Shown here: piece by piece, positions 48,363-55,530 of the stretch
How the letters are laid out: the number at the start of each line of letters is the position of its first letter
How positions within the stretch are numbered: position 1 is the first letter of the stretch
From: Patulibacter minatonensis DSM 18081
Lineage (GTDB): Bacteria > Actinomycetota > Thermoleophilia > Solirubrobacterales > Solirubrobacteraceae
Direction: 5' to 3'
DNA length: 64,000 bases
Assembly (NCBI RefSeq): GCF_000519325.1
Contig: NZ_KI912613.1
Coordinates: 4,472,469 to 4,536,468, forward strand
Notes under the pieces: model-generated
The model's database searches: none
What the model was told of the DNA's origin: nothing
The model's input: the letters and a program-made list of their open reading frames with translations, nothing else
Program-made: the position numbers and the translations under genes

Positions 48363-48840
48363 TGCCAGCGCGCTCGCGAACCATGTCGAGCGCCCAAGCG
48401 CGAACGGCCGGGTCGCTCATATCCGCAGCTTGCACCTTGATCGCGTCACCGCCCACACCGCTGACCTCAGTGGCCTGCTTCGGGCGGCCGTACGCGCGGT
48501 CGAGGATCTCCTTCGCGGCGAGGAGCCTGACGCGGTGGTCCGGCAGGATCTCAAGCTCGGCGCTCTCACCGGAGCCTACGACGGTGTGGGTGTCGGCTTC
48601 CAGGCCGTCCCAGAGCACGTTGAGGACGGCATCGGCCTGCTGTTCGAGGCGCTCCCGCAGGATGTCCACCGCCCGCGGGTTGCGGGGACGACCCGACCCC
48701 TCCTGCGGCCCTCCGAACCCCGTGGAAGCTCGTGTTTCCTGGTCGCTGTGCGCGAGGCAGAAGTCACTGCCCTTGAGGGGTGCGGCTCCGCAGTCTTCGC
48801 CCTGGGCGTTCTCGCCCTTACACCGACGACGAGCTGTCAT
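48349..48840 (-). CDS. Terminase small subunit-like protein
   Basis: 163 residues. N-terminal zinc knuckle (RRCKGENAQGEDCGAAPLKG, FCLAHSDQ), then a helical domain (VDILRERLEQQADAVLNVLW) and RVRLLAAKEILDRAYGRPKQ, seen in terminase small subunits. Should recognise phage DNA for packaging. Directly upstream of the large subunit. Confidence 0.8.
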   Translation of the reverse strand: MTARRRCKGENAQGEDCGAAPLKGSDFCLAHSDQETRASTGFGGPQEGSGRPRNPRAVDILRERLEQQADAVLNVLWDGLEADTHTVVGSGESAELEILPDHRVRLLAAKEILDRAYGRPKQATEVSGVGGDAIKVQAADMSDPAVRAWALDMVRERAGNVDD

Positions 48841-49043
48841 CCTTCAGCCTCGCGCTCTGCAAGAAGGCGGGCACGCATCGGCTTTCCGCCGCGGCGCTCC
48901 CACTCAGCGAAGGCGTCCCAGTACACCGCGTATTCGATCTTGTCGAGGCCGGCGCCAAAGCGTGTGGCTGCTTCGCCTGCGTCCTCGAACGCATTGACGA
49001 TGGCGTCGAGTTCGTCGTCGGTGAAGGCGTCCCACCGGCTCAT
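48837..49043 (-). CDS. Small phage protein, unknown
   Basis: 68 residues, acidic (MSRWDAFTDDELDAIVNAFE), helical. ATGA overlap with the terminase small subunit. Not recognised. Confidence 0.65.
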   Translation of the reverse strand: MSRWDAFTDDELDAIVNAFEDAGEAATRFGAGLDKIEYAVYWDAFAEWERRGGKPMRARLLAEREAEG

Positions 49044-49294
49044 CAGCGGGCCTCGAATCGAAGGATCGCGTGCGGACCGACCAGAAGGTTCCTCCGGGCC
49101 TCATCGACTGCCCGGGTCAGCCGTGTGATGCGGTCGGGGCCTTCGCCGAAGGGTTTCGGCGTGACGCCCACGGTCCAGACCTCAGTGATGAGGCTGATCG
49201 GTTCGGCGTTTCCTCCGGGGTGCAACTGGTCGATGATGTCGTCCCGTTCGACGTAGAGGACCCAGGGCATGTCCTTCAGTTCGTCGATCGTCAT
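49043..49294 (-). CDS. Small phage protein, unknown
   Basis: 83 residues: MTIDELKDMPWVLYVERDDI, then RITRLTRAVDEARRNLLVGP. Shares a base with the next gene (TGATG). Not recognised. Confidence 0.65.
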   Translation of the reverse strand: MTIDELKDMPWVLYVERDDIIDQLHPGGNAEPISLITEVWTVGVTPKPFGEGPDRITRLTRAVDEARRNLLVGPHAILRFEAR

Positions 49295-49512
49295 CGGTCG
49301 GTCCGCCTGACGGGGATGAGTTCGATGGGCGGGTCGTTGACCAGATCGTCGTGCAGCACCTGTGCCGCGTTCGCCAACGCCTTCAAGGTCATCTCGCCGT
49401 TGATGGTCGTCATGCGGCGTTGCTGTGCCCAGCCGGCCGACGTCATCGCTGCGGTCGACCGGACCTTGAGGTGCCAGATCGTGGGTGCGGGGTGGTCGAG
49501 TGTGAGCGTCAT
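49291..49512 (-). CDS. Small phage protein, unknown
   Basis: 73 residues with a beta-like start (MTLTLDHPAPTIWHLKVRST) and helical end. First gene of the short cluster leading into terminase; a variant of the late promoter motif lies about 60 bases upstream. Confidence 0.6.
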   Translation of the reverse strand: MTLTLDHPAPTIWHLKVRSTAAMTSAGWAQQRRMTTINGEMTLKALANAAQVLHDDLVNDPPIELIPVRRTDR

Positions 49513-49575
49513 GCTGTACTCGGCGCAGAGGTCGGCGAGGGCTTGGAGTGGGTCGTGTGGGTGTTCGCCGATCCC

Positions 49576-49611
49576 TTGATGGTATCGCGCATATCGGCTG
49601 TTTCAGGACGC
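49576..49611 (-). promoter_or_regulatory. Late-promoter-like motif, variant site 4
   Basis: Minus strand: GCGTCCTGAAACAGCCGATA, then TGCGCGATACCATCA. Keeps the GAAA.A and GATACC/ACCAT parts of the motif but with different spacing. It is in the only gap between the DnaB gene and the terminase cluster. Confidence 0.4.
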
Positions 49612-51015
49612 ATTCGGGAGCGGGAGGTCGTGGTTCGGGCCGCGGTCGGATGACGGTTGCGGCGCTTGTTGGATCTGGTGTTCCTTCGCGGTGCTGACGA
49701 TGCGCGGGTAGCTCGCTTGAAACGTGAGCGGCACGACTCCGGTGCCGCCGTGCCTGTTCTTCGCGACGTTGATCTCGACGATCCCGGGCGTTTCGGAGCG
49801 CTTGTTGTAGTACTCGTCGCGGTACATCAGCAGGACTTGGTCGGCGGTCTGTTCGACGTCCCCGGATTCGCGGAGGTCCGACAGGTGCGGGCGTTTGTCG
49901 TCGCGCGTTTCGCACTCGCGGTTCAGCTGGCTGAGCGCGATGACGGGGCATTCGAGGTCGAACGCGAGGGTCTTGAGCTCGTTTGCCATCTCGGCGACCT
50001 GGAGGTGCCGGGGGGTCTTGGGGTCGGTGGGTTTGAGGAGCTGCAGGTAGTCGACGACGATCAGGGCGAGGGGGTCTTTGGCGTGTTGGCGGTGCGCGAT
50101 GCGTACGAGTTCGCGGACTTGGAGGCCGCGTCGGACGACGACGTGGATGCGGTTCGCTTCCTCCGTTTCGAGGAGCCCCATGATGCGGCCCCAGGCGGGG
50201 TCCTTGTTCGCTCCGGGCCGGCGGCCCTCGCCGTGCGTGAGCCAGTGGCCGGGCGTGGACGTGCGGCCTGAGACGTAGCGGGCGGCGACTTCTTGGTCGG
50301 TCATCTCGAGGGAGCCGAAGAGGACGGCGCCTTGGGTGGCGGCGTTGGCGGTGATGTCGACGGCGAATGCGGTTTTGCCCATGGCGGGGCGGGCGCCGAT
50401 GACGCAGAGGTTGCCGGGCTCGAGGCCTTTGAGGACGTGGTCGAGGTCGGGGTAGCGCGTTTGGAGGCCGGGGTTGTGTTCGGGGTTTTCCCAGGCGGGG
50501 ATGGTTGCTTCGGCGATGTCGGCGATGGTGCGGGTGGGGCGGCCGTCGGTTGATGCGGCGGCGGCCATGGCTTGGTCGTGTGCGACGAGGATGTCGGCGG
50601 GTTTTTGGTCGGGGGCGTGCGCCTGGCGGATCGCGGCGGTGCAGGCGTTGATGATGCGTCGGCGTTCGGCGAGGTCGAGGAGTCGTGCGGCGTGTTCGGG
50701 GTTCGCTTTCGGGTTCGCGTTGTAGACGATCTGCGCGGCGGTTTCGAGTACGGCGTCGCGGTCGTGGTAGCCCTCGATGAGGTCGGGGTGGCGTTGTAGG
50801 ACGTCGTTGAGGACGTGGTGGTCGATGGGGCCTTTGGCGTGGTCGATGCGGTGTTGGACGACGCGCCAGAGGCTGATGTGGTGGTCGTGGGTGAAGTCGG
50901 TGTCGGTGAGCTTGTCGTCGAGGGCGTAGCGTTCGGCGGCTTGGCGGCTGGTGAGGGCGGCGCCGAGGATGTGCTGTTCGAGGTCGTGGTCTTGCGGGGG
51001 GGTTTGGTCGTTCAC
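49603..51015 (-). CDS. Replicative DNA helicase, DnaB-like
   Basis: 470 residues, GTG start. N-terminal DnaB domain (DLEQHILGAALTSRQAAERY), then RecA-like motor: Walker A ARPAMGKT (208-215), LFGSLEM block, Walker B LIVVDYLQLL, H3 ALSQLNRECETRDDKRPHLS and arginine finger region DQVLLMYRDEYY. Unwinds the fork of phage DNA. Start preceded by GAAGGAGGCCGA within a start-associated element. Confidence 0.95.
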   Translation of the reverse strand: MNDQTPPQDHDLEQHILGAALTSRQAAERYALDDKLTDTDFTHDHHISLWRVVQHRIDHAKGPIDHHVLNDVLQRHPDLIEGYHDRDAVLETAAQIVYNANPKANPEHAARLLDLAERRRIINACTAAIRQAHAPDQKPADILVAHDQAMAAAASTDGRPTRTIADIAEATIPAWENPEHNPGLQTRYPDLDHVLKGLEPGNLCVIGARPAMGKTAFAVDITANAATQGAVLFGSLEMTDQEVAARYVSGRTSTPGHWLTHGEGRRPGANKDPAWGRIMGLLETEEANRIHVVVRRGLQVRELVRIAHRQHAKDPLALIVVDYLQLLKPTDPKTPRHLQVAEMANELKTLAFDLECPVIALSQLNRECETRDDKRPHLSDLRESGDVEQTADQVLLMYRDEYYNKRSETPGIVEINVAKNRHGGTGVVPLTFQASYPRIVSTAKEHQIQQAPQPSSDRGPNHDLPLPNAS

Positions 51016-51197
51016 TCGGCCTCCTTCGCCCTCGATGTGGAAGTGATCGAGTCGAAGATGCGGACGGCCTCCGTCAGCACCGATCCCGCGTCCTCTCGCT
51101 CCCGGGAGCACGGCTCCAGATGACCGAGGTCACGAACGCAACGCCAGTCCCAGCCCCCGTACCGGACGGTCCCCCGGCACCTCTGCCGCTTATCCAC
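51012..51197 (-). CDS. Small Cys/His phage protein
   Basis: 61 residues from GTG 51197. RCRGTVRYGGWDWRCVRDLG, then HLEPCSRERED may bind zinc. The C-terminus STSRAKEAE is coded by the element feeding the DnaB start. GTGA overlap downstream. Unknown role. Confidence 0.65.
   Translation of the reverse strand: MDKRQRCRGTVRYGGWDWRCVRDLGHLEPCSREREDAGSVLTEAVRIFDSITSTSRAKEAE
51013..51045 (-). repeat. Start-associated element, type 1
   Basis: Minus strand: ACTTCCACATCGAGGGCGAA, then GGAGGCCGAGTG, ending on the DnaB start codon. Confidence 0.7.
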
Positions 51198-51477
51198 GGT
51201 CGGCCTCCTCGGCCCTCGAAGTAGCGTTCCCGGCTCGCACCGCGCCGCAGCGCAAGCAGACCTCGCCGCTCTCCACAGCGGAGTTGCGGGCATCGACCCA
51301 CTGGTGCTCGCAAGCCCTCGAAGTAGCGTTGGTAGCGACCGCCCAGTACATGGACGCCGCGCAGCACGCGAAGCCGTAGACCATGGCGCCCCACCCAGCG
51401 AGCAACATCGCCGTGCCTTCGCCCATGAAAACGACGCCGATCAGGAACCAGATGGTTCGGAAGTCGGAAGCGGTCAT
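51190..51477 (-). CDS. Membrane protein fused to a zinc ribbon
   Basis: 95 residues. Two hydrophobic segments (FRTIWFLIGVVFMGEGTAML, GWGAMVYGFACCAASMYWAV), then NATSRACEHQW, a zinc-ribbon-like CEHQW..CLRCG, and a second NATSRAEEADRG. The TSRA linker marks a likely gene fusion. Function unknown. Confidence 0.6.
   Translation of the reverse strand: MTASDFRTIWFLIGVVFMGEGTAMLLAGWGAMVYGFACCAASMYWAVATNATSRACEHQWVDARNSAVESGEVCLRCGAVRAGNATSRAEEADRG
51195..51230 (-). repeat. Start-associated element, type 1
   Basis: Minus strand: GGAACGCTACTTCGAGGGCC, then GAGGAGGCCGACCGTG. It provides the ribosome-binding site of the gene starting at 51197. Confidence 0.75.
51311..51330 (-). repeat. Start-associated element, type 1 (intragenic)
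   Basis: Minus strand AACGCTACTTCGAGGGCTTG, in frame at the boundary between membrane and zinc-ribbon parts of the gene. Confidence 0.75.
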
Positions 51478-51920
51478 CGACGCTCATCCCCCGGAGTGAG
51501 GTCGCGCTCCATGAAGCGCTGGATCAGCCGCTCAGCGGCCGCGCGGAAGCGCTCGGTCTCAGCGGACGCGGGCTCGTACGGGAACGACTCGTCACCCTCC
51601 GCAGCGCGCAGGGCCGCGATACCGGCGTCGTCGAGGTCGACGATCGCCGTCGCCTGCTCCATCTTGCGCAGCCCGCCGCGGTGCAGCATGACCGCCTGCC
51701 ACGTCCCGGCACCGCGTTCCCGGACGCACGTCACCATGCACGCCATCGCCTCGCCGTCGACGTAGGAGAGCGCCGCCGCGAGGTCGTAGCGGTCACGGTC
51801 CTTGCCCGGGTCGAGGAGACGCACCTCGTGCTGGCCGATGACGAACTCGCCGTGGCCGTCCCGCGCGAGAGCGCGACGGCACAGCAGCTCACCCGCGCTG
51901 CGGATCTTCGCCTCAGGCAC
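51474..51920 (-). CDS. Phage protein, unknown (right early operon)
   Basis: 148 residues from GTG 51920. Alpha/beta composition (GHGEFVIGQHEVRLLDPGKD, then CMVTCVRERGAGTWQAVMLH), acidic helical tail (ASAETERFRAAAERLIQRFM). Overlaps the gene upstream by 8 bases within a start-associated element. Not recognised. Confidence 0.65.
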   Translation of the reverse strand: MPEAKIRSAGELLCRRALARDGHGEFVIGQHEVRLLDPGKDRDRYDLAAALSYVDGEAMACMVTCVRERGAGTWQAVMLHRGGLRKMEQATAIVDLDDAGIAALRAAEGDESFPYEPASAETERFRAAAERLIQRFMERDLTPGDERR

Positions 51921-52125
51921 GACCCTGCTCCTGACCAGCGGCGGCGTCGAGCTGGGCCCGCAGCCGGCGTGCCTCGTTACGGGCACCATTGCGCTGCTCG
52001 ATCAGAATCGACGCGGTCTTGCGGCTCGCGCCGAGCTGGCGCTTCAGCCGAGCATTCTCGCCCTCGAGCGTCAGGTTGCGCCCAAGGGCGCGTTGGGCGA
52101 TGGCGTGTGCGTGTCCGTAGCTCAT
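51913..52125 (-). CDS. Small coiled-coil phage protein
   Basis: 70 residues, almost entirely charged helix (NLTLEGENARLKRQLGASRK, then ARRLRAQLD), ending AAAGQEQGRA from a start-associated element. ATGA overlap upstream. Function unknown. Confidence 0.6.
   Translation of the reverse strand: MSYGHAHAIAQRALGRNLTLEGENARLKRQLGASRKTASILIEQRNGARNEARRLRAQLDAAAGQEQGRA
51918..51944 (-). repeat. Start-associated element, type 2
   Basis: Minus strand: CGCCGCTGGTCAGGAGCAGG, then GTCGTGC with the GTG start of the next gene. Confidence 0.75.
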
Positions 52126-52358
52126 GCGGCTTCCTGGTGGGTCTGGGTGTGCTCGGCGACGTAGGTGTCGACGAGGTCGTCGAGGTCGCGTGCGGCCTGG
52201 GCGGGGTCGAGGGAGGCGAGATACCGCGCCTCGAGATCCGTCGGCGGTGGCAGGAACCGCGGGTGCGGCCTGTGCACCGCGGCGGCGTGGTGCGGGTCGT
52301 GGACGGCGACGAGGCGGCGGGGCCGGAACGCGTTGGGGTCGAACCAGTCGTCGGTCAT
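52122..52358 (-). CDS. Small phage protein, unknown
   Basis: 78 residues, His/Pro-rich (VHDPHHAAAVHRPHPRFLPP), helical end (AQAARDLDDLVDTYVAEHTQ). ATGA overlaps on both sides. Follows the replisome organizer-like gene. Confidence 0.6.
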   Translation of the reverse strand: MTDDWFDPNAFRPRRLVAVHDPHHAAAVHRPHPRFLPPPTDLEARYLASLDPAQAARDLDDLVDTYVAEHTQTHQEAA

Positions 52359-53461
52359 GCCGGCATCTCGATCAGTTCGCCGACCGCGCCGCCGTTGACG
52401 CGGTGGTTGTGGTTGATGATCAGCAGCCGCAGGTTGTTCTTGACCTCGGTTTGGTCCGGGGTTGCGTCGGCCCATTGGCGGCGGAGTGCTTGCTTCCACT
52501 GGCCGGCTTCGAAGGTGGACCTGTTGCCTTGCCAGTGGTCGGAGAGGTCGGACATGGCGAGGAGCTGTGCGGCGGCGGGGTCGGATCGTTCGAGGTCTTG
52601 GAGCGTGAACAGCCACTCGTAGCGGTTGCGCTTGAGTGCGCGGTCGACGGTTTCGAATGCCTGCTCGAACGGCGGCAGGCCGGGCACGTCCGGTTTCGGC
52701 TGGCCGGTGGAGATGTCGAGCTTCGGGGCGTCGCTGCTGGTGACGATGCCGCGGAAGTAGCCGAAGGGGTTGCCGGTGATGAGCCGCTCGCGGTGGCGCT
52801 TGATGACGATGTGTGCGACAGCAACGAGGTCGACAGTCGGGTAGTCGGTGTGCAGCACCGCGAGTTGGTAGGCGTCGAGGATTTGGACGCCGGCGTCTTG
52901 GAGGAGCTTCGCGGCCAGGTCGGGGTGCGGCAGCATCGGCGGCGGGGGCGGAACGACAGTGAGAGGAGAAGGCGAGGCGGCGGCGGTTTCCGGGGGCCGG
53001 GCCGGGCCGGGTTGGGACGGGACGGGCCGGGCCGGGCCGGGACTTCCGGAATCCGCGTTGCTTCCGGACGGATTCCGCGCGGAATCCTGCTGGACGCGGC
53101 CTGGAGTCTTCGGGGATTCCTTGCGGCCTCCAACCGCCTTCCGCTCGCGGTCCTTCGCGCGCTTGGACTCAAGGTCTTGGCGGGCCGGGTTGTACTCGAG
53201 GTAGTCGTGGACGCGGTAGTGATCGTCGTCGACGGTGTCGAACAGGCCGGTGTCGACGAGGACGGCGAGGACGTCGGTGTACTCGGCGGGGTCGGGGAGC
53301 TTCTCGTGAAGCCACTCGACATCAACGAGGCCGTCGGTTTCGTGGCGGGAGCAATAGGTGATCGCCATGGAGTGGAGGCCGACGGCGCGGGGGTGCTGGC
53401 GCCAGGCTTTCTTGACCTTGCGGTTGTCGTCCATGCGGTCGTCGAACTTCGCCCAGGTCAT
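52355..53461 (-). CDS. Replisome organizer/replication initiator-like protein
   Basis: 368 residues. N-terminal winged-helix-like domain of phage replication proteins (MTWAKFDDRMDDNRKVKKAW, AITYCSRHETDGLVDVEWLH, YRVHDYLEYNPARQ). A Pro/Ala/Ser linker (about 125-195) follows, coded by a GGCCGGGCC-rich tract. The helical C-terminal domain (AHIVIKRHRERLITGNPFGY) resembles primosomal proteins that load the helicase. DnaB is encoded 1.3 kb downstream. Role inferred. Confidence 0.75.
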   Translation of the reverse strand: MTWAKFDDRMDDNRKVKKAWRQHPRAVGLHSMAITYCSRHETDGLVDVEWLHEKLPDPAEYTDVLAVLVDTGLFDTVDDDHYRVHDYLEYNPARQDLESKRAKDRERKAVGGRKESPKTPGRVQQDSARNPSGSNADSGSPGPARPVPSQPGPARPPETAAASPSPLTVVPPPPPMLPHPDLAAKLLQDAGVQILDAYQLAVLHTDYPTVDLVAVAHIVIKRHRERLITGNPFGYFRGIVTSSDAPKLDISTGQPKPDVPGLPPFEQAFETVDRALKRNRYEWLFTLQDLERSDPAAAQLLAMSDLSDHWQGNRSTFEAGQWKQALRRQWADATPDQTEVKNNLRLLIINHNHRVNGGAVGELIEMPA

Positions 53462-53619
53462 CGGGTGGGGTCCTTGGTGTCGTTGATGCACGCGGTGAGC
53501 CAGGCGCCGGCGAGCGCGAGGTCGGTTCCGACGTTGAGGAACCACGCAAGAAACGCGAGGGAGCACGCGAACGCGACCGCGAAGTTGATGAGCCGGACGG
53601 GATGGGCGAGGCGGATCAC
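53458..53619 (-). CDS. Small membrane protein
   Basis: 53 residues from GTG 53619 (GTGA with the upstream stop). LINFAVAFACSLAFLAWFLN forms a membrane helix and LALAGAWLTACI may form a second. Unknown. Confidence 0.55.
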   Translation of the reverse strand: MIRLAHPVRLINFAVAFACSLAFLAWFLNVGTDLALAGAWLTACINDTKDPTR

Positions 53620-53954
53620 GCGGCCGCCTCGAACAGCTCGAGCTGCACGGGCTCGGACACGCCGCGGGCTTGGCGGTGTGCCTCGAGGTAGAGGCCGAAC
53701 GCGTACTTCACGTCGGCGCGGCTGTGGATCGGCGCGGTGCCGTTCGGGGAGGCGTTGCCGACGTATCCGACCTCGGCGAGGAGCACGCCGTAGATGGCGG
53801 TGCTGCCGTCGGCCATGGGGTACTCGGCGCGTTGCCAGCGCCAAGGCATCTGGATGCGCTCGAGGTCGACGATCAGGGTTCGTTCGAGGCTGCCGATCGG
53901 GTGGGTGAACCAGCCGGGAGTGGTGAGGGCCTGGTCGAGCGGGTCAGTCGCCAC
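53616..53954 (-). CDS. Phage protein, unknown (right early operon)
   Basis: 112 residues, GTG start preceded by AACAGGAGTCAGATC. Contains RTLIVDLERIQMPWRWQRAE, YGVLLAEVGYVGNASPNGTA, and a C-terminal VQLELFEAAA that resembles a clamp- or partner-binding peptide. Not recognised. Confidence 0.65.
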   Translation of the reverse strand: MATDPLDQALTTPGWFTHPIGSLERTLIVDLERIQMPWRWQRAEYPMADGSTAIYGVLLAEVGYVGNASPNGTAPIHSRADVKYAFGLYLEAHRQARGVSEPVQLELFEAAA

Positions 53955-54309
53955 GATCTGACTCCTGTTCGGAAGCAGGCCCGTCGGTCGGCCAGTGCGA
54001 GACGGTCCAGAACGTGGCGGTCGTCACCGGGTCCGGGCCGTCGCCGACGCGGTAGAGCACGACCTCCGGACCGTGGACTGCCTCGATCCGCCAGGGGTGG
54101 CCGGCGGGGTCGATGCGGACTTGGCCGACAGTGGGGACGTCTTCGGTCTCTCGGAACTCGCGGCCGTCCAGGCTGTGGTGGATGACGTGCCAGCCGACCG
54201 ATCCGTCTTCGCGCTCGACGGGTTCGACGGTCGGGCCGCAGATGCAGTCGCCGCCCTCCGTGTCGTGCCCGACGATGTCGTTGACGGGGTATGTGTGGAC
54301 CGTCGTCAT
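53944..54309 (-). CDS. Phage protein, unknown
   Basis: 121 residues, acidic beta-rich (GHDTEGGDCICGPTVEPVER, VGWHVIHHSLDGREFRE), possibly metal-binding through CIC and HH. Its end overlaps the next start by 11 bases. Unknown. Confidence 0.65.
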   Translation of the reverse strand: MTTVHTYPVNDIVGHDTEGGDCICGPTVEPVEREDGSVGWHVIHHSLDGREFRETEDVPTVGQVRIDPAGHPWRIEAVHGPEVVLYRVGDGPDPVTTATFWTVSHWPTDGPASEQESDRGD

Positions 54310-54313
54310 GCGG

Positions 54314-54664
54314 TCACGCGCCCTTCCGCTTCGAGGATGCGTTGCCCCGGGTGGAGTCGAGCGCCTCAAAGGCCTCGCGCTTCCAGGCACGGTCACGCAG
54401 ACGCCGCACTTCGAGCGCCTCGGACGCGAGAGTTTCGGCGGGCCGGAACAGGCGCCACACCCCGAACGCGAAGTTGAAGGCGGCAGCCGCGAAGGCCACC
54501 CACGAGAACACAGCTCCACGGTCGATGGCGTTCGCCAGCGCGTACGAGCCGGCGGTAGCCCACAGGAACGTGCTCCACCCGAGCTCGCGGCGCCAGAGAC
54601 GGTAGGCCCCGACCGACAGCTCTTCCCGAACCTGGATCGGCGTCTCCTCATGGAAGATGCTCAC
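54314..54664 (-). CDS. Two-pass membrane protein
   Basis: 116 residues. Membrane segments LGWSTFLWATAGSYALANAI and GAVFSWVAFAAAAFNFAFGV, then a basic helical tail. Overlaps the upstream small gene by ATGA. Early membrane proteins often act in superinfection or host take-over; unproven here. Confidence 0.6.
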   Translation of the reverse strand: MSIFHEETPIQVREELSVGAYRLWRRELGWSTFLWATAGSYALANAIDRGAVFSWVAFAAAAFNFAFGVWRLFRPAETLASEALEVRRLRDRAWKREAFEALDSTRGNASSKRKGA

Positions 54665-54876
54665 GCGACCCGCTCCGTGTTGTCGGCGATCCGGGACGCC
54701 TCGGTCCCCAAGACCAAGGCCAGGTGCTGCAGCCGGGCGTCGATACCGAGCAGGGCGTGGATCAGACCGCGGGCCAGGACCTCGGTTTCACCACCATGCT
54801 CTGCGTGGACGTCGAGGCATGCGGCGGCGAGATCGCGGCTGCTTTCCGCGCGGCCCCACGCGTCGTGGACGCTCAT
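54661..54876 (-). CDS. Small helical phage protein
   Basis: 71 residues (SSRDLAAACLDVHAEHGGET, then HALLGIDARLQHLALVLGTE). ATGA overlaps on both sides. Not recognised. Confidence 0.6.
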   Translation of the reverse strand: MSVHDAWGRAESSRDLAAACLDVHAEHGGETEVLARGLIHALLGIDARLQHLALVLGTEASRIADNTERVA

Positions 54877-55223
54877 GCTGCTTCCCCCGATCGGATGAGC
54901 TCGCGGTACGCGCGACGGTCCGCTTTCGGGATCTGCCGCTTCTTCTGGATGCACGTCGTCGCGAGCAGCCGGCCGTCACGGATCACAAGCGGGAACGCGA
55001 TCGGGCCCTTCACGGCCCAGCCGTCGGCGGGCTCCTGGCCCTGCTGCGCCCAGCCGGGCGGGCACACCTGGATCGTGCACGCCTCGAGCGCCGCGCCGAT
55101 CTCTTCCTGCCGGGCGCGGGCCTTGATGCGCTGCCGGTACCTGTCGATCGCGTGAAGCGAGAGGTACGGGCCGGGAAGGGCCTCGAGTGCCTGACGCCGG
55201 GCGTCTAGGTCGGTACTATTCAC
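54873..55223 (-). CDS. First gene of the right early operon, unknown
   Basis: 116 residues, GTG start preceded by AACAGGAGTTCTACG. HAIDRYRQRIKARARQEEIG and PLVIRDGRLLATTCIQKKRQ suggest a small alpha/beta nucleic-acid-related protein, with partial likeness to BrnT/DUF4258-type folds. The promoter and operator lie just upstream. Function unknown. Confidence 0.65.
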   Translation of the reverse strand: MNSTDLDARRQALEALPGPYLSLHAIDRYRQRIKARARQEEIGAALEACTIQVCPPGWAQQGQEPADGWAVKGPIAFPLVIRDGRLLATTCIQKKRQIPKADRRAYRELIRSGEAA

Positions 55224-55318
55224 CGTAGAACTCCTGTTCTGAAGGGCCCTGTGCTTGTCCGGCGTTGGGGCCCTTCTTTTTGGGCTCAACGCCGAGCGAC
55301 TAGCGGAAGGCGATGAGA

Positions 55319-55339
55319 TACCAGCGATCCGCGCTGGTA
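55319..55339. promoter_or_regulatory. Operator-like inverted repeat
   Basis: TACCAGCG, 5 bases (ATCCG), CGCTGGTA: perfect 8-bp arms. It lies between the -10-like TACATT (minus strand, 55345-55350) and the first gene, over the expected transcription start. Good candidate for the immunity operator. Confidence 0.6.
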
Positions 55340-55341
55340 CG

Positions 55342-55386
55342 GTGAATGTAGCACGCGAACAGCGCGTTCCGATGATATTTCGGCGC
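55342..55386 (-). promoter_or_regulatory. Promoter-like motif, site 5 (early operon)
   Basis: Minus strand: GCGCCGAAATATCATCGG, then a longer spacer and GCTACATTCAC. Shares the GCGNCGAAATANCATC core with sites 1-3 and has a better -10. Confidence 0.6.
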
Positions 55387-55443
55387 TACCAGATGGCCGT
55401 CGATGCACCCTCAGTGAACACCCCTGAGGCACCGTGATACGCA

Positions 55444-55463
55444 CCCGATGACATCTCATCGGG
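55444..55463. repeat. Inverted repeat near attR
   Basis: CCCGATGA CATC TCATCGGG: perfect 8-bp arms with a 4-base loop. No U-run. Possible arm-type or factor-binding site for integration, or a hairpin. Confidence 0.45.
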
Positions 55464-55530
55464 GAACGACAGCGAGCCCCAAACGAGGGGCCCTAGAACA
55501 CAGGCGATCCGGACCTAGCCGGTCAGATCA

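Larger units (their letters stand above)
55224..55530. other. Right-end regulatory region of the prophage
   Basis: About 300 bases without a gene. It holds the early promoter motif, an operator-like inverted repeat, a second inverted repeat at 55444-55463 and probably the integrase arm sites of attR. Confidence 0.6.
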
